From Pedobacter puniceum (GTDB taxonomy: Bacteria > Bacteroidota > Bacteroidia > Sphingobacteriales > Sphingobacteriaceae): 64,000 nt of DNA. The notes under the pieces are model-generated. The model was not told the DNA's origin. It made no database searches and worked only from the letters and a program-made list of their open reading frames with translations. Of the stretch, positions 16,913 through 26,675 are shown piece after piece (positions within the stretch are counted from its first letter, which is position 1; each line of letters begins with the position of its first letter). The stretch lies in contig NZ_WKJI01000002.1 of NCBI RefSeq assembly GCF_009674685.1, forward strand, positions 558,001-622,000. The letters are read 5' to 3'. The position numbers and the translations under genes are program-made.

Positions 16913-18358
16913 ATGTCCATTGCTCAAAAAAAATCATTCTTACTTCCTTTAATTTGTATTTCTTTCTTTATCAACTCCTGCTCAGAAAACCCCGTTACAG
17001 GCAGAAAGCAACTTGTATTAATGTCTACAGAGCAAGAGATTGCTTTAGGTCAAGAAACAGATCCTCAAATTATTGCACAGTATGGTTTATATGAGGATAA
17101 AAATCTGCAAGAATTTATAACTAAAAAAGGCAATGAAATGGCGACTATTTCTCATCGTCCCGAGTTGAAATATGAGTTTAAAATTGTTGATTCTGACATC
17201 ATCAATGCTTTTGCTGTACCAGGTGGTTACGTTTATTTTACTAGAGGCATCATGGCTCATTTTAATAATGAAGCCGAATTTGCCGGAGTTTTAGGTCATG
17301 AGATAGGCCATATTGCCGCCCGCCACTCGGTAGAACAACAACGGAATGCTATATTGGGTCAGCTTGGTTTATTAGCCGGGATGATTATAGCTCCAGATTT
17401 AGCAAAATTTGGTCATGAAGCATCCCAAGGCTTAAGCTTGCTTTTTTTAAAATTTGGTAGAGATGCAGAACGTGAATCAGACGAGTTAGGTGTAGAATAT
17501 GCCTCAAAAATTGGCTATGATGCCAAAGAAATGGCTTCCTTTTTTAAAACTTTAGAAAGGATATCAGCTAAAGAAAATCAAATGTTACCCGATTTTTTAT
17601 CTACTCACCCAAACCCAGGAGATAGATATGTGGTTGTAGGTAAACTCGCTAAAGAATGGAAAGAAAAATTAGCTTCCAACCAGCTTAAAATCAACCGTAA
17701 TAGTTATCTCAAAAAAATTGATGGTTTAATTTATGGCCCAGACCCCCGACAAGGTTTTCAAGAAGCTAACATGTTTTACCATCCTGTTTTAAAGTTTCAA
17801 TTTCCAACACCTGCGAAATGGAATTTTCAAAATACCCCACAAATGGTACAAATGGCACCAGAAGATGGTGGTGCTTTGTTAAGCATGCAACTGGCAGAAG
17901 AGAAAGAATTACAAAATGCTGTAGATAATTTTATCGATAAAAATCAATTGAATATTGTAACAACTACTGAAACGAATATCAATAACTTACCTACCATAAC
18001 TGTATCTGGTAAGCAACAGCAAGAAAATCAGGATGAAATTCAGATATTGAGCTATTTTATCAAATATCAAAACCAAGTTTATGTCATTACTGGTATTGCG
18101 TCTGCTGCCAATTTCAACAATTATAAAAGTACTTTTATAAATACCATGACAGGTTTTAAACCTTTATCACAGCCCGATAAATTGAACAAGAAAGCAGAAC
18201 GCATTCGTATCAAAACGGTATCACAAAATGTAAGTTTACAACAAGCACTTAAAGCTTTTAAAGTAGCTGCTAACAGGTTAGAAGAACATGCTATTTTAAA
18301 CGGCATGGAATTAACTGATAAAGTTGAAAAAGGAAGGCTGATTAAAGTTATACAATAA
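16913..18358 (+). CDS. M48 family zinc metalloprotease lipoprotein
   Basis: A 481-residue protein with a lipobox ending in Cys23 (FFINSC), so probably anchored in a membrane facing the periplasm. The active site HEIGH has zinc ligands His129 and His133 with catalytic Glu130; Glu186 in the ExxxD motif (EREsD) is the likely third ligand. The N-terminal block NPVTGRKQLVLMSTEQEIALG is typical of the BepA/Oma1-like branch, which handles outer-membrane protein quality control. The C-terminal 200 residues include a PsbP/DUF-like domain and a LysM-like tail (RIRIKTVSQNVSLQQAL). It stands alone, 67 nt after the sensor gene, with a terminator downstream. Confidence 0.87.
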   Translation: MSIAQKKSFLLPLICISFFINSCSENPVTGRKQLVLMSTEQEIALGQETDPQIIAQYGLYEDKNLQEFITKKGNEMATISHRPELKYEFKIVDSDIINAFAVPGGYVYFTRGIMAHFNNEAEFAGVLGHEIGHIAARHSVEQQRNAILGQLGLLAGMIIAPDLAKFGHEASQGLSLLFLKFGRDAERESDELGVEYASKIGYDAKEMASFFKTLERISAKENQMLPDFLSTHPNPGDRYVVVGKLAKEWKEKLASNQLKINRNSYLKKIDGLIYGPDPRQGFQEANMFYHPVLKFQFPTPAKWNFQNTPQMVQMAPEDGGALLSMQLAEEKELQNAVDNFIDKNQLNIVTTTETNINNLPTITVSGKQQQENQDEIQILSYFIKYQNQVYVITGIASAANFNNYKSTFINTMTGFKPLSQPDKLNKKAERIRIKTVSQNVSLQQALKAFKVAANRLEEHAILNGMELTDKVEKGRLIKVIQ

Positions 18359-18383
18359 AATCACCAATAATATCTAAAAAAAA

Positions 18384-18413
18384 GCCCTGCAAATGATGAT
18401 TTGCAGGGCTTTT
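18384..18413. terminator. Bidirectional terminator between M48 protease and nrdJ
   Basis: A perfect 11-bp stem, GCCCTGCAAAT (18384-18394) and ATTTGCAGGGC (18399-18409), has a GATG loop, an A-run before it and TTTT after it. It can serve both convergent genes. Confidence 0.93.
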
Positions 18414-18433
18414 AAATTTATTCAATTTTTAAA

Positions 18434-21400
18434 TTAAGAACATCCCATAGAAGTTCCGCAATTTAAACATTTGTAACAAGTACCAGATCTAATGGTAGTA
18501 TGTCCACAGCTGCTGCAAGCAGGAGCATCAGACTGCGCTCCCATAGAAATATCTAATGATAAACCTTTTTTTGCTGTTGAAGCAACGGTTTCTTGAACTG
18601 GTGCTGGCGTATAAACGTTTGTAGCATCAGTATTTACATCTGTGTCTTCTAATTGTGGATTTCCTGTTATAGCTTTTTGCTCTGTAATAACATGAACTAA
18701 ATCTGTACGGTTTAAGTATTCATAACCTAACATTCTGAACATGTAATCAATAATTGATGTTGCAGATTTAATATTCTCATGGCCACTCACCATACCTGCA
18801 GGCTCAAATCTTGTGAAAGTAAATTTCTCTACATACTCTTCTAAAGGCACACCATATTGTAAACCTACTGATACTGCAATAGCAAAGCAGTTCATTAAAG
18901 AACGGAAAGTTGCACCCTCTTTGTGCATATCCACAAAGATTTCTCCTAAAGTACCATCAGCATATTCTCCTGTACGTACGAAAACGGTTTGACCATCGAT
19001 ACTAGCTTTTTGGGTAAAGCCTCTTCTTTTTGCAGGCATTACTTTTTTCTGTACCACCCTAGATAATTGTCTCATGAAACTAGTATCCTCAGAGCGTTGT
19101 AAGATGGCATTTGCCGCTTCTAATACTTGTTCTGGAGTTAAATCGCTTAATTTTAACTCAGCAGCTTTACCTAAAACTTCTTCTACAGTATCTAACTTAT
19201 CATCATCTTTAGCATCAGATTTAGTAGATAATGGCTGAGATAATTTACAACCATCGCGGTAAAGTGCATTTGCCTTTAAACCTAAAGCCCAAGATAACTC
19301 GTAGCAATCTTTAATCTCTTCTACTTGTGCTTCGTTTGGTAGGTTGATAGTTTTAGAAATCGCACCAGATAAGAAAGGTTGTGCAGCAGCCATCATTTTA
19401 ATATGACCATGTGCATGGATATATCTTACACCTTTAGCACCGTTTTTATTTGCGCAATCAAATACTGGGTAATGCTCTTCTTTTAAGTAAGGAGCTCCCT
19501 CAATCGTCATGGTACCACAAATGTATTCGTTAGCTTCTGCAATTTGTTGACGGCTAAAACCTAAAGCTCTTAACACATTAAAATCATGTGCATTATATTG
19601 CTCTGCTTTAAAGCCTAAACGTTGTAAACAATCCTCACCTAAAGTCCATACGTTAAACGCAAAACTAATTTCAAAAGCAGAAATAATTGCTTTATCTAAT
19701 TTCTCTAAATCAGCATCAGTAAATCCTTTTGCTTTTAAAGAGTCTGGATTGATATGTGGAGCACCTTTTATAGTTGCAGCACCTTTAGCGTAATTTACAA
19801 TAGCTTCAATCTCTGCTTCGTTATATTTTAAGTTTCTTAAAGCCGCTGGAACAGCCTGATTGATGATTTTGAAATAACCACCACCAGATAATTTTTTGAA
19901 TTTTACCAGTGCAAAATCAGGCTCAATACCAGTAGTATCGCAATCCATAACCAGACCAATAGTTCCGGTTGGTGCAATTACCGTAGTTTGTGCGTTACGG
20001 TAACCGTATTTTTCGCCCATTTCTACTGCTTTATCCCAAGCATTGCAAGCAGCTGATAATAAATAATCAGGACATACTTTTTGATCAATTCCTGGAGGCG
20101 CAATTTCTAAGCCTTCATAAGCATCTGTAGCATTATAAGCTGCATAACGGTGGTTACGCATAACTCTTAACATACTATCTCTATTTTCTTTGTATTTACT
20201 AAAAGTACCTAACTCTCTTGCCATCTCTGCAGATGTTGCATAAGCAGTACCCGTCATAATTGCTGTAATAGCACCGCCCATAGCTCTTGCTTTTTCGCTA
20301 TCATAAGGAATACCAGCTACCATCAACATTGAACCCAGGTTAGCATATCCTAAGCCTAAAGTTCTGTAATCATATGATAATTGAGCTACTTCTTTAGATG
20401 GGAACTGAGCCATCAATACAGATATTTCTAATACGGTTGTCCAAATACGACAAGCATGCTCAAAACCTTTTACATCAAAAACTAAAGTCTCTAAATCAAA
20501 GAAATGACGTAAGTTGATAGACGCTAAGTTACAAGCAGTATTGTCTAAGAACATGTACTCAGAACATGGGTTAGAAGCATTGATACGGCCACCAGCAGGA
20601 CAAGTATGCCATTCGTTAATGGTAGTATCATACTGTACACCAGGGTCTGCACAAGCCCAAGCTGCAAAAGCGATATCATCCCATAATTTCTTTGCGTCTA
20701 TGGTTTTCATCACTCTGCCATCAGAACGGGCAGTTAAATTCCAACCTGTACCGTTTTCTAACGCTCTAAAGAACTCGTTAGGAATACGAACCGAGTTGTT
20801 AGAGTTTTGTCCAGCAACAGTTCTATAAGCCTCTCCTTCGTAATCTGATGAATAACCAGCCGCTATTAAAGCAGCTACTTTTTTCTCTTCTTCTACTTTC
20901 CAGTTTACAAAGCTTTCAATTTCTGGGTGGTCTAGGTCCAAGCAAACCATTTTAGCAGCTCTTCTGGTTGTACCACCAGATTTGATTGCACCTGCTGCTC
21001 TATCACCTATTTTTAAGAAAGACATTAAGCCTGATGAGTAACCACCACCAGATAATTTTTCGTTCTCGCCTCTAATTCTTGAGAAGTTTGTACCTACACC
21101 AGAACCGTATTTGAAAATACGAGCTTCACGAACCCATAAATCCATGATACCACCTTCGTTTACCAAATCATCTTCTACAGATAAGATAAAACAAGCATGT
21201 GGTTGTGGGCGCTCGTAAGCTGATGTTGATTTTTCTAATTTTTCTGTTTTTGGATCTACATAATAGTGTCCTTGAGGACCACCGGTGATGCCATAAGAAC
21301 TGTGTAAACCCGTATTAAACCATTGTGGTGAGTTTGGTGCAGCTAATTGCCCTACAATGGTATAAACAATTTCATCATAAAATATCTGCGCATCTTTAGC

Positions 21401-21751
21401 AGAAGCGAAATAACCATAACGCTCTCCCCAAACTTTCCAGCAATTAGCCATACGATGTGCTACTTGCTTAATACTTTTTTCTGACCCCAAAGAGCCATCA
21501 GCTTGTGGTACACCTGCTTTTCTAAAATATTTTTGAGCTAAGATATCAGTTGCTACTTGAGACCAAGTATTTGGTACTTCAACATCATTCATTTCAAAAA
21601 CTGCGTCACCAGATGGATTTCTGATTACCGATGACCTTTTATCATATGTAAAAAGATCATAGACATCTTTTCCCTCGACTGTAAAGTAACGATCAAATTT
21701 CAACCCTTTTCCGGTAGGCGTAGCCGCCTTGTTTGATGATGATTTTCCCAT
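18434..21751 (-). CDS. nrdJ: Vitamin B12-dependent (class II) ribonucleotide reductase
   Basis: A 1105-residue enzyme reducing ribonucleotides with adenosylcobalamin as radical source, in the cytosol. The active-site motif NPCSE (about 393-397) supplies the Asn, thiyl-radical Cys and Glu, followed by [31 protein letters not shown] is the typical phosphate-binding loop region. The last 30 residues are a zinc-ribbon-like Cys cluster ([17 protein letters not shown], then CLNCG), usual for this long NrdJ type. It is a monocistronic gene with 331 nt of leader and terminator DNA before pyk. I see no B12 riboswitch in that leader; a pair of TTTTCCACA boxes is present instead. Confidence 0.96.
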   Translation of the reverse strand: MGKSSSNKAATPTGKGLKFDRYFTVEGKDVYDLFTYDKRSSVIRNPSGDAVFEMNDVEVPNTWSQVATDILAQKYFRKAGVPQADGSLGSEKSIKQVAHRMANCWKVWGERYGYFASAKDAQIFYDEIVYTIVGQLAAPNSPQWFNTGLHSSYGITGGPQGHYYVDPKTEKLEKSTSAYERPQPHACFILSVEDDLVNEGGIMDLWVREARIFKYGSGVGTNFSRIRGENEKLSGGGYSSGLMSFLKIGDRAAGAIKSGGTTRRAAKMVCLDLDHPEIESFVNWKVEEEKKVAALIAAGYSSDYEGEAYRTVAGQNSNNSVRIPNEFFRALENGTGWNLTARSDGRVMKTIDAKKLWDDIAFAAWACADPGVQYDTTINEWHTCPAGGRINASNPCSEYMFLDNTACNLASINLRHFFDLETLVFDVKGFEHACRIWTTVLEISVLMAQFPSKEVAQLSYDYRTLGLGYANLGSMLMVAGIPYDSEKARAMGGAITAIMTGTAYATSAEMARELGTFSKYKENRDSMLRVMRNHRYAAYNATDAYEGLEIAPPGIDQKVCPDYLLSAACNAWDKAVEMGEKYGYRNAQTTVIAPTGTIGLVMDCDTTGIEPDFALVKFKKLSGGGYFKIINQAVPAALRNLKYNEAEIEAIVNYAKGAATIKGAPHINPDSLKAKGFTDADLEKLDKAIISAFEISFAFNVWTLGEDCLQRLGFKAEQYNAHDFNVLRALGFSRQQIAEANEYICGTMTIEGAPYLKEEHYPVFDCANKNGAKGVRYIHAHGHIKMMAAAQPFLSGAISKTINLPNEAQVEEIKDCYELSWALGLKANALYRDGCKLSQPLSTKSDAKDDDKLDTVEEVLGKAAELKLSDLTPEQVLEAANAILQRSEDTSFMRQLSRVVQKKVMPAKRRGFTQKASIDGQTVFVRTGEYADGTLGEIFVDMHKEGATFRSLMNCFAIAVSVGLQYGVPLEEYVEKFTFTRFEPAGMVSGHENIKSATSIIDYMFRMLGYEYLNRTDLVHVITEQKAITGNPQLEDTDVNTDATNVYTPAPVQETVASTAKKGLSLDISMGAQSDAPACSSCGHTTIRSGTCYKCLNCGTSMGCS

Positions 21752-21813
21752 AACTGATATTTTAATTTTTCTAATTCTGATTAATTGCTAAAAAAACTAC
21801 AGGAGTTTTTTAT

Positions 21814-21821
21814 CAAATTTA
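21814..21821 (-). promoter_or_regulatory. Candidate -7 box of nrdJ
   Basis: Read on the minus strand this is TAAATTTG, matching TAnnTTTG, about 63 nt before the nrdJ ATG. There is no clear TTTG upstream at the expected distance. Confidence 0.4.
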
Positions 21822-21849
21822 ATTTCTCCTAATAAATAATCGGTTTTGA

Positions 21850-21938
21850 GTTTTCCACAGCCAGATTTATAAATTTTACCTACGACTTTTTTTTGCAACA
21901 AAAACACTGATATCAAGATACTTAGCAGTGTGGAAAAC
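21850..21938. promoter_or_regulatory. Inverted pair of DnaA-box-like TTTTCCACA sites ahead of nrdJ
   Basis: GTTTTCCACA at 21850-21859 and its exact reverse complement TGTGGAAAAC at 21929-21938 are separated by 69 nt. Each differs by one base from the DnaA box TTATCCACA. They lie upstream of the candidate nrdJ promoter. The role as DnaA or other regulator sites is inference. Confidence 0.4.
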
Positions 21939-22034
21939 TAAAATTTTTCTTTTTTATATGACTTTTTCATAAAAATTGATTAGAGAAAAACATAAGTGTA
22001 CTTTATACATGATTCACGTCATATTTAAACAAAA

Positions 22035-22059
22035 AAACCCAGCTTTTTCGACTGGGTTT
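22035..22059 (-). terminator. Terminator of pyk
   Basis: An 8-bp stem, AAACCCAG (22035-22042) and CTGGGTTT (22052-22059), lies just past the pyk stop, with a T-run on the minus strand. Confidence 0.85.
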
Positions 22060-22082
22060 TTCTTTATATAAACTCTTATTTA

Positions 22083-23513
22083 TTAATCAATAACATTCAC
22101 TTTAATCATATTCGTTTTTCCTTTTTTCTCAATCGGGATAGATGCTGTGTTGATGATGATATCGCCAGACTCAATTAACTTCTCTGCTTTTAAGATTTTG
22201 TTAACCTCACTAATGGTGGTATCGGTACTATCAAACTTATCGTAATAGAAACCTCTTACTCCCCAAAGTAGACTTAGGGTGTTTAACAAATTACGGTTTG
22301 ACGTAAAAATATAAGTACCTGCTTTTGGTCTGTGACTAGAAATCTGGAAGGCAGTATAACCAGAAGATGTCATCGCAACAATACCTTCTGCATTGGTTTT
22401 ATCTGCTAAAAACACAGCAGAGCTACAAACTGCATCAGCCATATAAGTTGGGCAACTTTCGTCTAAATCTTTGTTTTTGTAATAAGGATAAGAAGTATTT
22501 TCAACATGGTTGATGATTTTACTCATCGTCTCGATAACGATTAATGGAAACTCGCCTACAGAGGTCTCACCACTCAACATTACTGCATCTGCACCATCTA
22601 AAACAGAGTTTGCAACATCATTCACCTCAGCTCTAGTTGGGCGAGGCGTAGTAATCATACTCTCTAACATCTGTGTAGCTACAATTACAGGTTTTGATGC
22701 TTTATTACATTTTTGAGCAATCATTTTCTGTAATACCGGAACTTCCTCCATAGGCATTTCAACACCTAAATCTCCACGAGCAACCATCACACCATCTGTA
22801 ACTTCAATAATAGCATCTATGTTATCAATAGCTTCTGGCTTCTCAATTTTAGCAATTACTCTAGAGCTTTTACCACTTCTACTAATAATACGCTTTAAAT
22901 CTATAATATCTTCTGCTTTTCTTACGAAAGATAAACCTATCCACTCTACATCATTTGCTAAAGCAAAATCAAGGTTTACCAAATCCTCTTCTGTTAAAGA
23001 AGGGATAGAAACTTTAGTGTTTGGAAGGTTTACACCTTTTCTGCTGGTTAGAATACCACCGTGTAAAACCTCACAAATAACAGTATCTTTTCTATTAGTT
23101 TCTACCACACGCATTTGCAGTTTACCATCATCTAATAAGATAATTTCTCCTGCTTTTACATCCTGAGGGAAGGTTTCATAAGTGATGTAAATTTGGTTAT
23201 CATCACCAATACACTCATTAGTAGTAATTTTTATTTGTGTACCGTTAATCAGGTTGATACCGCCATCTTTTACTAAGCCAATTCTAATTTTTGGACCTTG
23301 TAAATCTGCCAAGATACCAACATTGGTTTTGTATTTTTGATTGATTTCTCTGATGATATCAATCACTTTTTGGTGATCTTCTGCTTTACCATGAGAGAAA
23401 TTTAATCTACAAACATCAACACCGGCTTTAATTAATGATAATAAAACGTCTTTATTTGAAGTAGCCGGGCCTAAAGTTGCTACGATTTTGGTTCTTTTTT
23501 GAACAATTTTCAT
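22083..23513 (-). CDS. pyk: Pyruvate kinase
   Basis: A 476-residue glycolytic enzyme converting phosphoenolpyruvate and ADP to pyruvate and ATP. Seen: the N-terminal KRTKIVATLGPATSN, the substrate loop CRLNFSHG, the catalytic-site block VIAKIEKPEAIDNIDAI followed by VMVARGDLGVEMP, and KPVIVATQMLESM. The C-terminal regulatory domain is present. It follows the IPExxxVDY gene by 187 nt on the same strand and has its own well-formed promoter in that gap. Confidence 0.97.
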   Translation of the reverse strand: MKIVQKRTKIVATLGPATSNKDVLLSLIKAGVDVCRLNFSHGKAEDHQKVIDIIREINQKYKTNVGILADLQGPKIRIGLVKDGGINLINGTQIKITTNECIGDDNQIYITYETFPQDVKAGEIILLDDGKLQMRVVETNRKDTVICEVLHGGILTSRKGVNLPNTKVSIPSLTEEDLVNLDFALANDVEWIGLSFVRKAEDIIDLKRIISRSGKSSRVIAKIEKPEAIDNIDAIIEVTDGVMVARGDLGVEMPMEEVPVLQKMIAQKCNKASKPVIVATQMLESMITTPRPTRAEVNDVANSVLDGADAVMLSGETSVGEFPLIVIETMSKIINHVENTSYPYYKNKDLDESCPTYMADAVCSSAVFLADKTNAEGIVAMTSSGYTAFQISSHRPKAGTYIFTSNRNLLNTLSLLWGVRGFYYDKFDSTDTTISEVNKILKAEKLIESGDIIINTASIPIEKKGKTNMIKVNVID

Positions 23514-23660
23514 TTGCTTTTTTTAATTTTTATTAGTGATGAAGCATTCATGATTTAGATGATATCCCTAGAAATAATCAGCAAAATCATGATAGTTTCA
23601 TATATTTTATTCTGAGTTTTTGGTCTAATTATTTTATGAATCTACAAAAAGATTCCAATT

Positions 23661-23692
23661 CAAAAGTAGTGTATTTTTTACACGAACTCAAA
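23661..23692 (-). promoter_or_regulatory. Promoter of pyk (TTTG, 20 nt, TACTTTTG)
   Basis: On the minus strand TTTG (23692-23689) is followed by exactly 20 nt and then TACTTTTG (23668-23661), a full match to the Bacteroidota -33/-7 consensus. The predicted transcript would have a leader of roughly 140 nt. Confidence 0.65.
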
Positions 23693-23700
23693 TCCATCTG

Positions 23701-24117
23701 CTAAAAAATAAGATTTTCCTTAGATTTCAATTTCTTTGGATTTACTTCTACGGCAGCTTGAATGTCCTCAATTTTCTTTAATCCTTCAAGAAAAAAATCC
23801 AAATCTTCATCATCAATAAACTCTTTAATCAATACAAAATAGTCTGTTTCTTTAAGTTCTGGCACTAAATATCCACCTAAACCCTTGTTGGCAATCAAGT
23901 AGTATTCAGGTGTAACTTCTTCTATGTAATACAAGTAACGAGAATAATACTTTGTATCAGCGCCTGCATAAGTAATCTCTAAATCATCTATTTTTATAAA
24001 GTCGAATTGTAAGTTTTTATTGATATGATAGCAAAGTCTGTAGTCTTTTAACGGAGACGTAATGGAGATTAAGATGAAATCAAAATCAAGTTCTAGCTTT
24101 AAAAATTTCTTATTCAA
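23701..24117 (-). CDS. IPExxxVDY family protein
   Basis: A 138-residue protein whose signature block is VPELKETDY at 85-93, a close variant of the IPExxxVDY motif that names this Bacteroidota family. Preceding it are FDFILISITSPLKDYRLCYHIN and a run of Asp/Tyr-rich strands. The function is unknown. It lies between acpP (divergent) and pyk (same strand), a place where this family is often seen, so it may share regulation with central carbon or lipid metabolism; that is inference. Confidence 0.85.
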   Translation of the reverse strand: MNKKFLKLELDFDFILISITSPLKDYRLCYHINKNLQFDFIKIDDLEITYAGADTKYYSRYLYYIEEVTPEYYLIANKGLGGYLVPELKETDYFVLIKEFIDDEDLDFFLEGLKKIEDIQAAVEVNPKKLKSKENLIF

Positions 24118-24198
24118 TATAATAAAGTTTAATTTAGCCCTCAGAACCTTAAATAAACCGGCCTACTTTTTGTCAAAATTAGAGGAAAAACAAAAAGG

Positions 24199-24229
24199 TT
24201 TGATATTTAATAGAATTTATTTTTCTTTG
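24199..24229 (+). promoter_or_regulatory. Candidate promoter of acpP-fabF
   Basis: TTTG (24199-24202), 19 nt, then TTTCTTTG (24222-24229), one base off TAnnTTTG. The leader would be about 30 nt. Confidence 0.5.
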
Positions 24230-24262
24230 CACAGAATTAATTAACCATTAAAATAGAGTATT

Positions 24263-24499
24263 ATGTCTGATATCGCTTCAAGAGTAAAAGCAATCATCGT
24301 TGAAAAATTAGGTGTTGACGAGAATGAGGTAACACCAGAGGCATCTTTCACCAACGATCTTGGTGCTGACTCGTTAGACACTGTTGAACTAATCATGGAA
24401 TTTGAAAAAGAGTTTAACGTGGCTATCCCAGACGATCAGGCTGAAACCATCAGTACAGTTGGTCAGGCTATCGCTTACTTGGAAAAAAATGTAAAGTAA
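24263..24499 (+). CDS. acpP: Acyl carrier protein
   Basis: A 78-residue acidic carrier protein for fatty acid synthesis. Ser37 in the motif [10 protein letters not shown] is the site for the 4'-phosphopantetheine arm. Length and helix pattern are normal. It is 20 nt upstream of fabF, the condensing enzyme that uses it, and probably heads an operon acpP-fabF-rnc. Confidence 0.98.
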   Translation: MSDIASRVKAIIVEKLGVDENEVTPEASFTNDLGADSLDTVELIMEFEKEFNVAIPDDQAETISTVGQAIAYLEKNVK

Positions 24500-24519
24500 T
24501 TTAACTCTTAACCTAATAG

Positions 24520-25773
24520 ATGGAGCTAAAGAGAGTTGTTGTAACAGGACTAGGTGCGCTTACCCCGATTGGTAATACCGTTGAAGAATATTGGAACGGT
24601 TTAATCAACGGAGTAAGCGGTGCCGCTCCTATTACTCGTTTTGACACAGAGAAGTTCAAGACAAAATTTGCTTGTGAGCTGAAGAATTTTGTCGCTGAAA
24701 ATTATCTCGACAAGAAAGAAGCCCGCAAATTAGATCCGTTTGTGCAGTATGCATTAGTCTCTACTGACGAAGCTGTAAAAGACGCTGGATTAGATTTTGA
24801 AAAACTAAATACCAACAGAATTGGAGTAATCTGGGGTGCTGGTATTGGTGGTTTAAAAACTTTTTTAGACGAAATTACTGATTTTGCAAAAGGCGACGGA
24901 ACACCAAGATTAAATCCTTTTTTTATCCCTAAAATGATTATTGATATTGCCGCAGGGCATATCTCTATCAAATACGGTTTAAGAGGTCCTAACTTCGCAT
25001 GCGTTTCTGCATGTGCTTCTTCTACCAATGCTTTAATAGATGCTTTTAACTACATCAGGTTAAATAAAGCAGATATTATTGTTTCTGGTGGCTCTGAAGC
25101 TATCATTAATGAAGCTGGTATAGGCGGATTTAATGCCATGCATGCACTTTCTACCAGAAATGACGACCCACAAACTGCTTCTCGTCCGTTTGATTTAGAC
25201 AGAGAAGGTTTTGTTGCTGGTGAAGGTTCTGGAACTATCATTTTAGAAAGTTTAGAACATGCAAAAGCAAGAGGTGCCAAAATTTATGCTGAAATAGTTG
25301 GTGGCGGCATGAGCGCCGATGCAAACCACATTACTGCACCACACCCAGAAGGGCTTGGCGCAAAATTAGTAATGCAAGGTGCATTAGACGATGCTGGCTT
25401 AACCACTGCAGATATTGATTATATTAATGTTCACGGAACATCAACTCCACTAGGCGATATTAGCGAAACAAAAGCTATTGGAAGTCTTTTTGGTGAAGAT
25501 GCTTATAAACTGAATATTAGTTCAACAAAATCTATGACTGGCCACTTATTAGGTGCTGCTGGTGCGGTAGAGTCTATAGCTTCTATTTTAGCAATTAAGC
25601 ATGGCATAGTACCTCCAACAATCAATCATTTTACAGATGATCCTGCTTTTGATCCTAAGCTGAATTTTACCTTCAATAAAGCTCAGAAAAGAGAAGTAAG
25701 AGCTGCATTAAGTAATACTTTTGGCTTTGGTGGACATAACGCATCGGTAATCTTTAAAAAGTACGAGGATTAG
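24520..25773 (+). CDS. fabF: 3-oxoacyl-[acyl-carrier-protein] synthase II
   Basis: A 417-residue condensing enzyme that extends fatty acyl-ACP with malonyl-ACP. The catalytic triad is complete: Cys165 (VSACASS), His305 (VHGTSTPLGD) and His342 (STKSMTGHLLGAAGA), with Lys337 nearby. The N-terminal RVVVTGLGALTPIG and the C-terminal NTFGFGGHNASV are typical of FabF. It sits between acpP and rnc in the usual acpP-fabF-rnc order. Confidence 0.97.
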   Translation: MELKRVVVTGLGALTPIGNTVEEYWNGLINGVSGAAPITRFDTEKFKTKFACELKNFVAENYLDKKEARKLDPFVQYALVSTDEAVKDAGLDFEKLNTNRIGVIWGAGIGGLKTFLDEITDFAKGDGTPRLNPFFIPKMIIDIAAGHISIKYGLRGPNFACVSACASSTNALIDAFNYIRLNKADIIVSGGSEAIINEAGIGGFNAMHALSTRNDDPQTASRPFDLDREGFVAGEGSGTIILESLEHAKARGAKIYAEIVGGGMSADANHITAPHPEGLGAKLVMQGALDDAGLTTADIDYINVHGTSTPLGDISETKAIGSLFGEDAYKLNISSTKSMTGHLLGAAGAVESIASILAIKHGIVPPTINHFTDDPAFDPKLNFTFNKAQKREVRAALSNTFGFGGHNASVIFKKYED

Positions 25774-25837
25774 TTATTTAAAACTGTTGCGTTTCTGTAA
25801 ATCTATACATTCATGAATACGTACAGCGCTTAAATAA

Positions 25838-26566
25838 ATGCCCTTATCAAGAATCTATAAATTACACCTTTCTCCTGACCGTAAATACGTTAAGGCGCTA
25901 AAGAATTTATTAGGATTTGTGCCCGGAAACCTTTCTTTATACAAGATGGCTTTCAGGCACAGATCTATTGCTTTAGGCATTAAACGTGGCGGAAAAAACA
26001 GTAATGAAAGGTTAGAATTTTTAGGTGATGCCATTTTAGGAGCTGTTGTTGCCGAAGTGCTTTTTAAAATGTACCCTTATAAAGAAGAAGGCTTTCTTAC
26101 AGAAATGCGCTCTAAAATTGTAAGCAGGGTAAATTTAAACCAATTGGGTAAAAAATTAGGCTTTAACGAGCTGATAGAATTTGACCCTACTACCGTAAAC
26201 ATTACCTCAAAACAAAGTTCTTTATTGGGCGATGCCTTTGAAGCTTTAGTTGGAGCCGTTTATTTAGATAAAGGTTATAATTTCACCAAAGATTTTCTTA
26301 TCCAAAGGATTATCAAGCCTCATATTGATATACACACCTTAGAACAAACCGAAACTAATTTCAAAAGTAAATTGATAGAGTGGTGCCAAAGACACTCTAA
26401 GGATATTGTTTTTGAACTTATACCCAACCAAGAGGGAGATAATGCAAAACTTTTCTCTATACAAGTGCTTATTGATAACGAACCTATGGCTACTGGTATA
26501 GATTTTAATAAGAAAAGTGCCGAAAAATTAGCTGCCGAAAAAACTTGCGAACTATTAGCTATCTAA
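25838..26566 (+). CDS. rnc: Ribonuclease III
   Basis: A 242-residue double-strand-specific ribonuclease for rRNA and mRNA processing. The signature NERLEFLGDAILG (56-68) holds the catalytic acidic residues, and LLGDAFEALVGAVYLDKG (near 130-147) holds the second set. A double-stranded-RNA-binding domain follows at the C-terminus (about 170-240, ending SAEKLAAEKTCELL). It lies 64 nt after fabF. The N-terminus has a basic extension of about 30 residues before the nuclease domain. Confidence 0.96.
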   Translation: MPLSRIYKLHLSPDRKYVKALKNLLGFVPGNLSLYKMAFRHRSIALGIKRGGKNSNERLEFLGDAILGAVVAEVLFKMYPYKEEGFLTEMRSKIVSRVNLNQLGKKLGFNELIEFDPTTVNITSKQSSLLGDAFEALVGAVYLDKGYNFTKDFLIQRIIKPHIDIHTLEQTETNFKSKLIEWCQRHSKDIVFELIPNQEGDNAKLFSIQVLIDNEPMATGIDFNKKSAEKLAAEKTCELLAI

Positions 26567-26636
26567 GCTTCTTGTTATTTCATCTCTCTTTGATGTCATA
26601 AACTGTTTTAATTTTTAAGTTCCTGTTTAATCTTGC

Positions 26637-26644
26637 TATTTTTG
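26637..26644 (+). promoter_or_regulatory. Candidate -7 box of metA
   Basis: TATTTTTG matches TAnnTTTG and is 31 nt before the metA ATG. No clear -33 box. I see no SAM riboswitch in the 109-nt gap. Confidence 0.42.
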
Positions 26645-26675
26645 GCGCTCAATAAGCAGAAAAGCTAAATAGTAT

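Larger units (their letters stand above)
21752..22082. other. 331-nt intergenic region between nrdJ and pyk
   Basis: This stretch holds the leader and promoter of nrdJ (minus strand) and the terminator of pyk. It contains a candidate -7 box for nrdJ at 21814-21821, an inverted pair of GTTTTCCACA-type 10-mers and no convincing open frame. I looked for the B12-box region of a cobalamin riboswitch and did not see it. Confidence 0.7.

Noticed and set aside
21752-22082. Cobalamin riboswitch before nrdJ
   Set aside because: I could not see the conserved B12-box or the multi-helix pattern.
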